A stretch of DNA of 64,000 nucleotides from Streptomyces bicolor (GTDB taxonomy: Bacteria; Actinomycetota; Actinomycetes; Streptomycetales; Streptomycetaceae), in contig NZ_JOFS01000008.1 in the NCBI RefSeq assembly GCF_000719285.1, positions 1 to 64,000 of the forward strand, given 5' to 3'. This document shows, one piece after another, positions 44,052 through 52,417 of the stretch. The notes beneath the pieces are model-generated. The model saw only the letters and a program-made list of their open reading frames with translations. It made no database searches and was not told where the DNA came from. Both the position numbers and the translations under genes were made by a program. The number at the start of each line of letters is the position of its first letter. Within the stretch, counting starts at the first letter, position 1.

Positions 44052-47000
44052 CCGAGCGCGCACCGATCGCCGTCGTCGGTCTGGACTGCCGCTTCCCCGG
44101 CGCCCGCGACGCCCGCGAGTACTGGTCGCTCCTCATGGACGGACGCGACGGCACGGACCGGGTTCCCAGCCAGCGCTGGGACGCCGACCGCTATCACGCC
44201 GCGTCGCCCTCCGCACCGCAGAGCGCCTCCGAAGCCCGGCCGCCGGGCCGCAGCAACACCGTGCGCGGCGGGTTCATCCAGGACCCGGACGCGTTCGACC
44301 CGGGCTTCTTCGGGATCTCCCCGCGGGAGGCCGCCGCCATGGACCCGCAGCAGCGGCTGCTGCTGCAGTGCTCGTGGCGGGCCATCGAGGACGCGGGCGT
44401 CGCCCCGCAGGACCTGGCCGGCACAGACACCGGCGTGTTCGTCGGGGTGATGGCCAACGAGTGGGCGTATCTCCAGCTCGCCGACTACGACCGGATCACC
44501 GCCCGTTACGGCTCCGGCAACGGCTACTTCATGGGCGCGAACCGGGTGTCGTACCACCTCGACCTCAAGGGCCCCAGTCTGGCCGTGGACACCGCCTGCT
44601 CCTCCTCGCTCTTCGCCGTCCACCTCGCGTCGGGCTCACTGCGCTCCGGTGAGTGCGACTACGCGCTGGCGGCCGGGACCAACCTGATCATGACGCCGGT
44701 CATCAACATCTTCTACACCCAGGCCGGCCTCTCGGCGCCCGACGGTCGCTGCAAGCCGTTCAGCGCCTCGGCCGACGGCATCGGACGGGCCGAGGGCGTT
44801 GCGGTGCTGGTGCTGCGCAGGCTCAGCGACGCCCTGGCGGACCGTCAGCAGGTGTACGCCCTGCTGAAGGAGACCGGCATCAACCAGGACGGACGCAGCA
44901 ACGGCATCACCGCGCCCAACCGCTGGGCGCAGCAGCGGCTGATCGAGTCCGTCTGGCAGCGGGCCGGCGTCACCGCCGACGACATCCGGTTCGTCGAGGC
45001 ACACGGCACCGGCACCCTGCTGGGCGACTTCATCGAGGCGCAGGCGCTCGGCGAGCTGACCAGCGGCCGCAGCGGCGGCAGCGTCGGACTGGGCTCGGTC
45101 AAGAGCAACTTCGGGCACGCCGAGGGCGCGGCCGGGATCGCCGGGCTGATCAAGGCCGTACTGGCGCTCCACCACCGCACGGTGCCGCCCAGCCGGTTCG
45201 CGGCCGACGCGAACCCGAGGCTGGACCTGTCAGGGCGCCGGCTGTCCCTGCTCAAGGCACCGCTCAGGCTGCCGTCCGGCACCGTGCACGCCGCGGTCAG
45301 CAGCTTCGGCATGGGCGGCAGCAACGCCCACGCGGTGCTCGCCTCCGCTCCCCGCACGGTGCACCGCGGCCGCGACCGGGCGCCCGGGGTGTTCACGGTC
45401 TCCGCCCGCTCCCCCGAGCGGCTGCGCGCCAATCTGCTGGCGCAGGCCGACGTCCTGACCCGGCGCCCGGAGAACCAGCTGGCGCAGCTGTGCTGGACCA
45501 GCAATCGCGTCAAGTCCCGCCTGCCGTACCGGGCGGCCGTCGCCGCCGCCGATCTGCCCACGCTGGCCGCCGGTTTACGCAAGGCCGCGGAGCACCCCGA
45601 GGAGGCCACCCGGTTGGACGGCGGGCGACGCGCGGCGGCGTCGGTGGCGTTCGCCTTCACCGGGCAGGGTGCCCAGCACCCGCGCATGGCCGCGTCCTGG
45701 TACCGATGGTGGCCCGCCTACGCACGGCACTTCGACGAGATCGACAAAGTGCTCGCCCCGCACACCGGACGGTCGGTGCGCGACCTGGTCCTCGACGGCG
45801 ATCCGGAGGTCCACCGGACGCGCTGGGCCCAGCCGGCGCTGTTCGCCGTGGGGTACGCGATGGCCGCCGCCCTCGTCGAGTCCGGGATCGGCCCGTCGTA
45901 CGTCCTCGGGCACAGCATCGGCGAGTTCGCCGCCGCCTGCCTGGCCGGTGCGCTGGACGTGCCGGACGCCGCCCGGCTGGTCGCCCGGCGCGGGGCGCTG
46001 ATGGAGGCGCTGCCCGGGGACGGCGGGATGCTCGCGGTGAGCATGGGCGCCGCGGAGGTCGAGCCGCTGCTGGTGGGGCGGCAGCGGCTCGGTCTGGCCG
46101 CCGTCAATGGGCCGCGCAGCACGGTGGTCGCCGGGGACCTCGGTGAACTGGCGTCACTGGAACAGGAGTTGGACGAGCGCGGAGTGGCCGCCCGGCGGCT
46201 CTCCGTCTCCCATGCCTTCCACTCGCCGCTGATGGCACCCGTGGTCGAGGAGTTCCGCCGGGAGTGCGCGGACGTGCCCGCCCGGGGGCCACGCATCCCG
46301 GTCTTCTCCACGGTGAACGGCCATCGACTCACCGGTGAGGAACCCATGAACGCCGGCTACTGGGCACGGCAGATCACCGCGCCGGTGCGGTTCGCCGATG
46401 CCGCGAGTGCGCTGCTGGCCGCAGGCGTGACCCACGTGGTGGAGATCGGCCCGCGTGCGGTGCTGACCCCACTGCTGGCCCGGCTCGAGCCGGACACCGG
46501 TCACCCGGTGAGCCTGCACGCCGCCCACCCGGGCGAGCACGCCCCGGACCACCGGCCCCAGCAGCTGTTCGGCGAACTGTGGTGCGCCGGGCTCGCACCG
46601 GAGTGGGACGTGCTGTACGCCGAGGCCGACCGGGTGCCCCGCCGGCTGCCGCCGTACGTGTTCGACGACTCGTTCCGCGCCTGGCGCACCGGCACCGCCC
46701 CGGGCCTCCCGGAACTGTCCGCGCCCGGCCCCCCTGACGCGGACACCGCGGTCCGTAGGGGTGCGGACCGCGGGGAATCGTGCCCGCCGGCCCCGGCGGG
46801 TGACCTGCCGGACCCTCTCGCCGTCCTGACACGCCAACTGGTGTGCCGGGTCGGCGGGCACGACCCCGAGCACGTGCACGACCACGACCGGCTGCACGAG
46901 GACCTGGGCTTCGACTCGATCCGGGTGATGGAGCTCAAGGCCCGGATCGAGGACGCGCTCCCGCGACTCGGCACGCTCCCGATCGAGGACCTGCTCGCAG

Positions 47001-47092
47001 GCCTGCGCACCGTGGGTGACCTCGTCGGATTCCTGCGCGACCGCCACGGCGCCGCGGCTCCTGTTCCCACAACCCCGGAAGGAACCCGGTGA
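44048..47092 (+). CDS. Type I PKS module KS-AT-ACP
   Basis: A 1014-aa single-module synthase without reductive domains. KS (about 5-425) has Cys184 in TACSSSL, EAHGTGT and KSNFGH; AT (about 530-830) has Ser623 in GHSIGEF and HAFH, which predicts malonyl-CoA; ACP (about 925-1000) has Ser957 in LGFDSIRVMEL. It should elongate the FAAL-loaded fatty acyl chain by two carbons once and leave a beta-ketoacyl-ACP, the expected acyl donor for tetronate formation. No TE or ketoreductase is present. It overlaps neighbours by ATGA and TGATG. Residue 510 is a TTA codon (45575-45577), implying bldA dependence in addition to that of the SARP. Confidence 0.94.
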   Translation: MTERAPIAVVGLDCRFPGARDAREYWSLLMDGRDGTDRVPSQRWDADRYHAASPSAPQSASEARPPGRSNTVRGGFIQDPDAFDPGFFGISPREAAAMDPQQRLLLQCSWRAIEDAGVAPQDLAGTDTGVFVGVMANEWAYLQLADYDRITARYGSGNGYFMGANRVSYHLDLKGPSLAVDTACSSSLFAVHLASGSLRSGECDYALAAGTNLIMTPVINIFYTQAGLSAPDGRCKPFSASADGIGRAEGVAVLVLRRLSDALADRQQVYALLKETGINQDGRSNGITAPNRWAQQRLIESVWQRAGVTADDIRFVEAHGTGTLLGDFIEAQALGELTSGRSGGSVGLGSVKSNFGHAEGAAGIAGLIKAVLALHHRTVPPSRFAADANPRLDLSGRRLSLLKAPLRLPSGTVHAAVSSFGMGGSNAHAVLASAPRTVHRGRDRAPGVFTVSARSPERLRANLLAQADVLTRRPENQLAQLCWTSNRVKSRLPYRAAVAAADLPTLAAGLRKAAEHPEEATRLDGGRRAAASVAFAFTGQGAQHPRMAASWYRWWPAYARHFDEIDKVLAPHTGRSVRDLVLDGDPEVHRTRWAQPALFAVGYAMAAALVESGIGPSYVLGHSIGEFAAACLAGALDVPDAARLVARRGALMEALPGDGGMLAVSMGAAEVEPLLVGRQRLGLAAVNGPRSTVVAGDLGELASLEQELDERGVAARRLSVSHAFHSPLMAPVVEEFRRECADVPARGPRIPVFSTVNGHRLTGEEPMNAGYWARQITAPVRFADAASALLAAGVTHVVEIGPRAVLTPLLARLEPDTGHPVSLHAAHPGEHAPDHRPQQLFGELWCAGLAPEWDVLYAEADRVPRRLPPYVFDDSFRAWRTGTAPGLPELSAPGPPDADTAVRRGADRGESCPPAPAGDLPDPLAVLTRQLVCRVGGHDPEHVHDHDRLHEDLGFDSIRVMELKARIEDALPRLGTLPIEDLLAGLRTVGDLVGFLRDRHGAAAPVPTTPEGTR

Positions 47093-48114
47093 TGACCGCA
47101 CCCACCGTCCATCTGGCCTCGGTCGGCACCTGTCTGCCCGGTGACCCCGTGGACAATGCGACCCTGGCCAAACTCGTCGGTGTCGACGAGACCTGGGCCG
47201 AGATGTTCATCGGCAACACCACCCGGCACTTCACCGTCGACCTTCCGACCGGTGAGGTACGGCACACGCTGGCCGACATCGCCGCGACCGCCGCCGGCCG
47301 GGCACTGGCGGAGGCCGGTCTGGAGCCGTACGACATCGACTGCCTGGTCTTGGGCACGGCCACACCGGACCAGCTGATGCCCGCCACGGTCAACCTGGTG
47401 GCGGACCGGCTCGGCATCGACAACGTCCCCACGTATCAGCTCCAGTCCGGCTGCGCCGGCGCCGTGCAGGCCCTCGACGTGGCCCGCACGCTGCTGCTCG
47501 CCGAGCGCTGCGGCACGGTGCTGGTGATCGGCGGCGACGTGTGCGCCAAGCACCTGGAGAGGGATTTCGACCCGGGGTCGCGCACCTCGGCCGAGCTGGT
47601 CAACTACGTGCTCTTCGGCGACGGTGCCGGCGCGGCCGTGCTGAGCGTCGAGGCGCTCGGGCAGCGCGTCGTGATCCGCCAGGTGCTCAACCGGCTGGTG
47701 GGGCTGGGCCGGGAGCCGGGCCAGGTCGTCGACTGGTTCGGGCTCGGCGACCGGCACACCGACCGCACCGCCGTCTTCGAGGACTACAAGGCGATCGAGG
47801 AGGCGGTGCCCGTGCTGGCCCAGCAGATGTTCTGGGAGCTCATGGAGGACGTGGGCTGGGGCACGCACGAGCTGGACTTCCTGCTGCCCCCGCAGCTGTC
47901 CGGCCGGATGAGCGACCGCATCTCGGACGGCATGCCCGCCCCGGACGCCCGCCGCGTCAACGTGGTGCGCCACGTCGGCAACAACGGCAACGCGCTGCCC
48001 TTCCTCCAGCTGGAGGAGCTGCTGCGGCAGTGGGACGGCCCCGGGCGCGCCCTCGCCGTCGCCATCGAGTCCAGCAAGTGGATCAAGTCCGGTGTCGCGC
48101 TGGAGCGTTCATGA
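47092..48114 (+). CDS. KAS III-like ketosynthase, tetronate-forming (RkD-like)
   Basis: A 340-aa FabH-fold enzyme. The active-site Cys121 is in QLQSGCAGAVQAL, and GDGAGAAVLS and VGNNGNALPF (Asn297) are the other conserved parts. In tetronate pathways such as RK-682, a KAS III joins a beta-ketoacyl-ACP with glyceryl-ACP through C-C and C-O bonds to close the ring; the neighbouring FkbH and ACP genes make that role likely. The position of the usual catalytic His (HQAN) reads LLPPQLSG here, with Pro267 in place of His; His294, three residues before Asn297, may compensate. The ATG at 47092 shares one base with the PKS stop; GTG at 47089 is possible. Confidence 0.88.
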   Translation: MTAPTVHLASVGTCLPGDPVDNATLAKLVGVDETWAEMFIGNTTRHFTVDLPTGEVRHTLADIAATAAGRALAEAGLEPYDIDCLVLGTATPDQLMPATVNLVADRLGIDNVPTYQLQSGCAGAVQALDVARTLLLAERCGTVLVIGGDVCAKHLERDFDPGSRTSAELVNYVLFGDGAGAAVLSVEALGQRVVIRQVLNRLVGLGREPGQVVDWFGLGDRHTDRTAVFEDYKAIEEAVPVLAQQMFWELMEDVGWGTHELDFLLPPQLSGRMSDRISDGMPAPDARRVNVVRHVGNNGNALPFLQLEELLRQWDGPGRALAVAIESSKWIKSGVALERS

Positions 48115-50048
48115 CGGCGACCACGAACCACAGCACCCGGGACCCGGCGGCCGGCTGGCACGACCCCGAGGCGTTGAGCGCGCTGCGCGCCCTGCACCGC
48201 GCGGGCAGGCTCCCCGCGGAGTACGGCTCGGTACGGTCCCTGCTGTCGCGCATGCCGGCTGCTGATCTCCCGGCAGCGGGCCAGCTGCTGGCCCGGCTCG
48301 ATCCCAAGGAGGTGTGCCGCCACGCGGAAGTGCCGGTGGTCACCGTCACGGTCACCGGCCACTCGACGGTGGCTCCGCTGGTCGCTCCCCTCACCGCCGA
48401 ACTGGCCCGGCACGGGCTGCTGCTGGAGGCGAAGGTCTCGCCGTACGGCGCCTACCTCCAGGATCTGATGCGCCCGGCCGCGGCCGGCGAGGAACAGCCG
48501 CAGCTCACGCTCTGCCTGCTCGACGCGCACACCGTCTTCGACGACGTCACGGTGCCGTGGCGAGCCGAGGACGTGGAAGCCGCCGCACGGGCCGGGCTCG
48601 CGCTCCTGACGGGCGCCGTGCGCACCCACCAGGAGGCCGGCCGCGGCCTGCTCGTTCTCAACACCGTGCCGCTGCACCGCCGTCACACCCACCAGCTGGT
48701 CGACCTGCGCTCGCGGGCCCGGCTCGGCGCGGTGTGGCGGGAGTTCAACAGCGGGCTGCTGTCCCTGGCCGCGCAGTACCCGGGCGTGGTCACCGTGGAC
48801 CTCGATCCGCTGGTCGCCGAAGGCGTTGTCGCGTGCGAGCCGCGCGCCGCGCAGTACGCCCGGGCCCGCCTCTCCGACGCGCTACTGGCCGCCTACGCCC
48901 GGGAGGCCGCCCACGTCGTACGCGCCCGCCTGGGCCGCACCCGCAAGTGCCTGGTGCTGGACCTGGACGGCACGCTGTGGGGCGGGGTGCTCGGCGAGGC
49001 CGGGCCCGGTGGCATCGAGCTGGGCGCGGGGCTGCGCGGTGAGGCCTTCCAGGAGTTCCAGCGGACGGTGCGGCAGCTCGGCGCGCAGGGTGTGCTGCTC
49101 GCAGTCAGCAGCAAGAACGACGCCGAGCTGGCCGGCACGACGCTGCGCACCCACCCGGGCATGGTGCTGCGCGAGGACGACTTCGTCCGCGTCAACGCCA
49201 ACTGGAAGGCCAAGCACGACAACCTCCGCGACATCGCCGACCGGCTCGGGCTCGGCCTGGACAGCTTCGTCTTCGTCGACGACAGCACCTTCGAGTGCGG
49301 GCTGGTCGGCGAGCAGCTCCCCGAGGTCGCCGTGGTCCGGGTCGACGAGGAGCCCGCACTGCACCCCGCGGCGCTGCTGGCCGACGGCTGGTTCGACCTG
49401 TTCGAGCTGACCGAGGCCGACCTGGAGCGGGCCGGCCGCTACCGCACCGAGGCGCGGCGACAGGAGTTCCGCGAGGACGTCGGCTCCTACGAGGACTATC
49501 TCGACGGGCTCGGCCTGGAGGTCGACCTGCGGCCGCCGGACGAGTCCGAGATCGCCCGGGTCTCCCAGCTCACCCTGCGCACCAACCAGTTCCACCTGGC
49601 CACCGAACGTCTTCAGGCGGCGCAGGTGTCGGCGCAGATGGAACGCCCGGGTCACCATGTGCTCGCTGTACGCGCACGCGACCGGTTCGGCGACCACGGC
49701 CTGGTCGGCGCGCTGTTCCTGCGGCGAGACGGAGAGGTGCTGCGCATCGACAACTTCGTCCTGAGCTGCCGGGTGTTCGCCCGGGGCATCGAGAGCGCCT
49801 GTGTGGCGGCGGTGCTGCGGTTCGCCCGGGACACCGGAGCGAGCGCCGTGACGGGCCGCTGTCTTCCCTCGCCCCGCAACGCGGCCTTCGCCTCCTTCTA
49901 CGCCGACCACGGCTTCGCCCCGGTCGGCACCGACCCGGACGATCCCGAGGCCGTCTTCTTCCGGCACGAGCTGACCGGCATCGCCCCCGCCCCCGCCCAT
50001 CTGCGGCTGCACGCCGCATTCGGGCCGTTCGACGGAGACCCGACATGA
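48111..50048 (+). CDS. FkbH-like HAD-superfamily glyceryl transferase/phosphatase (RkE-like)
   Basis: A 645-aa protein. The N-terminal 250 or so residues form an SGNH/FkbH-type helper domain; the HAD domain follows with the phosphatase motif DLDGTLWGG (Asp284 and Asp286), SSKND and VFVDDSTFE; the C-terminal part is GNAT-like (VRARDRFGDHGLVGALF, NFVLSCRVFARGIE). Enzymes of this type bind 1,3-bisphosphoglycerate, remove a phosphate and load D-glycerate on a dedicated ACP. The glyceryl unit provides C4, C5 and the 5-hydroxymethyl carbon of the tetronate ring. It overlaps both neighbours by ATGA. No glyceryl-ACP dehydrogenase genes for methoxymalonyl are nearby, which favours the tetronate role. 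Confidence 0.91.
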   Translation: MTATTNHSTRDPAAGWHDPEALSALRALHRAGRLPAEYGSVRSLLSRMPAADLPAAGQLLARLDPKEVCRHAEVPVVTVTVTGHSTVAPLVAPLTAELARHGLLLEAKVSPYGAYLQDLMRPAAAGEEQPQLTLCLLDAHTVFDDVTVPWRAEDVEAAARAGLALLTGAVRTHQEAGRGLLVLNTVPLHRRHTHQLVDLRSRARLGAVWREFNSGLLSLAAQYPGVVTVDLDPLVAEGVVACEPRAAQYARARLSDALLAAYAREAAHVVRARLGRTRKCLVLDLDGTLWGGVLGEAGPGGIELGAGLRGEAFQEFQRTVRQLGAQGVLLAVSSKNDAELAGTTLRTHPGMVLREDDFVRVNANWKAKHDNLRDIADRLGLGLDSFVFVDDSTFECGLVGEQLPEVAVVRVDEEPALHPAALLADGWFDLFELTEADLERAGRYRTEARRQEFREDVGSYEDYLDGLGLEVDLRPPDESEIARVSQLTLRTNQFHLATERLQAAQVSAQMERPGHHVLAVRARDRFGDHGLVGALFLRRDGEVLRIDNFVLSCRVFARGIESACVAAVLRFARDTGASAVTGRCLPSPRNAAFASFYADHGFAPVGTDPDDPEAVFFRHELTGIAPAPAHLRLHAAFGPFDGDPT

Positions 50049-50284
50049 CCACCGCCCTCGCCGACATCGCCGAGTTCCGCCTGCTCCTGGAAGAGGAACT
50101 CGGCCTGCGTGTCCGGGCCGACGACCTCGACCGCCCGCTGGACGACTTCCCCGCCTGGGACTCGGTGCTGCTGCTCAGGCTCGTCACCGTCGTGGAGGAC
50201 GTCGTCGGCCGGCGCGTCGCGGTGGCCGACGTGCTCCAGGCACGCACGTTCCGCCAGATGTACGAGGTGGTGGCGGGCCCGTGA
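50045..50284 (+). CDS. Glyceryl acyl carrier protein (RkF-like)
   Basis: A 79-aa free ACP with Ser40 in DFPAWDSVLLLRLV. Short Asp/Leu-rich ACPs with a (W)DS motif are typical partners of FkbH-like proteins. It overlaps FkbH (upstream) by ATGA and the following small gene by GTGA. It is expected to carry the glyceryl thioester used by the KAS III. Confidence 0.92.
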   Translation: MTTALADIAEFRLLLEEELGLRVRADDLDRPLDDFPAWDSVLLLRLVTVVEDVVGRRVAVADVLQARTFRQMYEVVAGP

Positions 50285-50508
50285 CCACCTCCCGTGCGGA
50301 CTTCGCCCCCGACGACCCCGGCACCTGCATGCACTTCCACGCCCTGTTCCTCGACACCCAGCTCGACGTGTTCCTCTCCCCCGGCCTCGTGAGGCGAGTG
50401 AGCGCCGGTCTCGCCCGCCTCGTCAACGGCCGCGGGGACAGCCGGACGGCCGAGGGAACGCCCGATGCCGCGGAACGGGTCCCGGAAGAGAAAGGAGCGG
50501 CCCGATGA
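50281..50508 (+). CDS. Small conserved-looking protein of unknown function
   Basis: A 75-aa protein with a GTG start overlapping the ACP stop (GTGA) and a stop overlapping the next ATG (ATGA). Its fixed place in the chain of coupled genes argues that it is translated. The sequence has a Cys/His-containing hydrophobic core (GTCMHFHALFLDTQLDVFL) and a charged, disordered-looking C-terminus. No family recognised. It could be a helper for the neighbouring ACP or hydrolase, or a translational linker whose C-terminal half (with AAAGGAG) supplies the next gene's ribosome site. Confidence 0.65.
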   Translation: MTTSRADFAPDDPGTCMHFHALFLDTQLDVFLSPGLVRRVSAGLARLVNGRGDSRTAEGTPDAAERVPEEKGAAR

Positions 50509-51614
50509 TCCCCATCGCGGAGCTGCAGAGGTTCGGCCTTCCGCACGCACACGCCCAGGGCATCCCCGAGGATGTCATCCACCGGGTGATGCGGACCCTC
50601 AGCGCGGACGTCAGGGACGAGGGCCCCGGTGCCTGGGTGCACGAGTGGTCGTCCCTCGGTATGGCGGCCGAGGCACGCGGCCGCGACCTGGACGCCGTCC
50701 GCTGCTACGCGATGGCCCGCTTCCCGTACGTCGACGGGCCGTTGCGGAAGGCGGCGCAGAGCGCCGGCGTCGAGGCCTTCGACCGCTGGCGCAAACGCGT
50801 CCGCGGCATCTCCCGGCTCGACCTGCCCTTTGAGGAGAACGGCTTCGCGTGCTGGGCCGCCGGCCTGTCCACCCGGAGCAGGCTCCCGCTCATCATCGTC
50901 CTTGGCGGCATCACCAGCACCAAGGAGCAGTGGGCCCCCGTGCTCGCCGGAGCCGACCGGCTCGGCGCGGCCGTCGTGGTCACGGAACTGCCCGGCGTCG
51001 GCGAGAACACCCTCACCTACGGAACGGACAGCACACGCATGCTCACCTACCTCCTCGACCTGCTCGGCCGCGCCGCCGACGCCTCCCGCACCTGTGTCGT
51101 GGGACTCAGCTTCGGCGGGCATCTCGCGCTGCGCCAGGCCCTCGAGGACGACCGCATCCGGGGGCTGGCCACCGTCGGGGCCCCGGTACGCGACTTCTTC
51201 GTCCGCGCCGCGGACCACACGCCGCTGCCGCGCCTGGTGAACCTGACCCTCTCCCACGTCATGCGCACACCGGTGGACCGGCTTCCGGCCGCCCTCGCCG
51301 ACTGGGGGCTCGACGAGGAGCGGCTCACCCGGCTGCGCACACCGGTCGCCTACGCGGCGAGCCGCGACGACGAGATCGCGCCCCACTCGGACGCCGAGTT
51401 GCTGGAGCGGACCGTGCCGCACCTGCGCCTGGTCGAGAACGACGTCCTCGGTGGCCGGCCCGACCGGGCGGCCGAGACCCGGCTGTGGCTGCTGGCGCAG
51501 GCACTGCGCATGACCGGAACGGCGGGTGCCGTACGCCGGGCCGCCTCGGCCCGCGCCCGCGTCCTGCGCGCCCGCCACCGCCTCGCCCGTACGTCGGCCG
51601 GAGACCCCGCATGA
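50505..51614 (+). CDS. FrsA-like alpha/beta-fold protein lacking the usual catalytic His
   Basis: A 369-aa protein with a helical N-terminal part and an alpha/beta hydrolase core. Nucleophile Ser202 is in VGLSFGGHLAL, and the acid is in AASRDDEIAPHSD. Where the two paralogous hydrolases in this locus have GGAHCHSG or GAGEHCQEG, this protein has NDVLGGRPDRA with no His. It is therefore unlikely to be a standard hydrolase. In agglomerin and abyssomicin pathways an alpha/beta-fold enzyme (Agg5, AbyA5) forms the exocyclic methylene by elimination, but the required O-acetyltransferase partner is not apparent here. It may instead catalyse ring closure, release or act as a binding protein. Coupled by ATGA overlaps on both sides. 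Confidence 0.83.
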   Translation: MIPIAELQRFGLPHAHAQGIPEDVIHRVMRTLSADVRDEGPGAWVHEWSSLGMAAEARGRDLDAVRCYAMARFPYVDGPLRKAAQSAGVEAFDRWRKRVRGISRLDLPFEENGFACWAAGLSTRSRLPLIIVLGGITSTKEQWAPVLAGADRLGAAVVVTELPGVGENTLTYGTDSTRMLTYLLDLLGRAADASRTCVVGLSFGGHLALRQALEDDRIRGLATVGAPVRDFFVRAADHTPLPRLVNLTLSHVMRTPVDRLPAALADWGLDEERLTRLRTPVAYAASRDDEIAPHSDAELLERTVPHLRLVENDVLGGRPDRAAETRLWLLAQALRMTGTAGAVRRAASARARVLRARHRLARTSAGDPA

Positions 51615-52417
51615 CGAGGAGTGCCTCGGCCTCCTGCCTGAGCCGGGCGCCCCGTCCGGACGCCCGGCTGCGGCTGTTCTGCTTTCACCACGCGGGCGGC
51701 GGGGCCTCGTTCTTCAGTTCCTGGGCCCGGCGCGTGCCGTCGGGCGTCGACGTCCTGCCGGTGCAACTGCCGGGTCGCGAGGCGCGCTACGGCGAGCCCC
51801 GGTACCAGGACGCCGGGGAGGTGGTCGAGGCCCTCGGGCGCGACCTCGCCCCCTGGCTCGACGAAGGACCGTGGGCCGCGTACGGCCACAGCATGGGCGC
51901 CCTGCTGTCCTTCGCGCTGGCGGCGGCCCGGCTGCGCGCGGGCGGTCGCGGTCCGCAGGCGCTGTTCCTCGGGGCTTACGCGGCCCCGCACCGTACGCCC
52001 ACGCTGCCGCCGCCCGACCGGTACCAGGACGGCGAACTGGCCCGCCTGCTCGTGGACTTGGGCGGGCTGGACCCGCGGTTCCTGGGGCGGGCGGACTGGC
52101 TGCGGGTGCTGCTGCCGATCCTCCGCGACGACCTGCGGATCTGCGCGAGTCACCCGCGGGCGGGGCTGCCGGACCCGTACGACGAGCGGGCCCGGCTGCC
52201 GCTGACCGTCGAGGCATTCGCCGGCACCGACGACCCGCTCGTCGACCCGGCCGCGGTGCGGGCCTGGGGGCGGTATGTGCACCGCTTCCGCCTGACCCCG
52301 GTCCCCGGCGGCCACTTCTTCCCGCGCGAGGCGCCCGACGCGTTCTTCGAGCGGCTCAACCGTTCACTGGCCCGGCTTCTCGCGGAGTCCGCGGCACCAC
52401 CCGCGGCACCCGGCTGA
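51611..52417 (+). CDS. Type II thioesterase
   Basis: A 268-aa editing thioesterase of the RifR/GrsT type. It starts with LRLFCFHHAGGGASFFSSW, has Ser94 in GHSMGALLSF, Asp in AGTDDPLVDP and His in GGHFFPREAP. Such enzymes clear misloaded or stalled acyl groups from carrier proteins. Last gene of the plus-strand operon, overlapped by ATGA with the FrsA-like gene. Its 3' end overlaps by 62 bp with the convergent metallo-beta-lactamase gene. Confidence 0.92.
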   Translation: MTRSASASCLSRAPRPDARLRLFCFHHAGGGASFFSSWARRVPSGVDVLPVQLPGREARYGEPRYQDAGEVVEALGRDLAPWLDEGPWAAYGHSMGALLSFALAAARLRAGGRGPQALFLGAYAAPHRTPTLPPPDRYQDGELARLLVDLGGLDPRFLGRADWLRVLLPILRDDLRICASHPRAGLPDPYDERARLPLTVEAFAGTDDPLVDPAAVRAWGRYVHRFRLTPVPGGHFFPREAPDAFFERLNRSLARLLAESAAPPAAPG

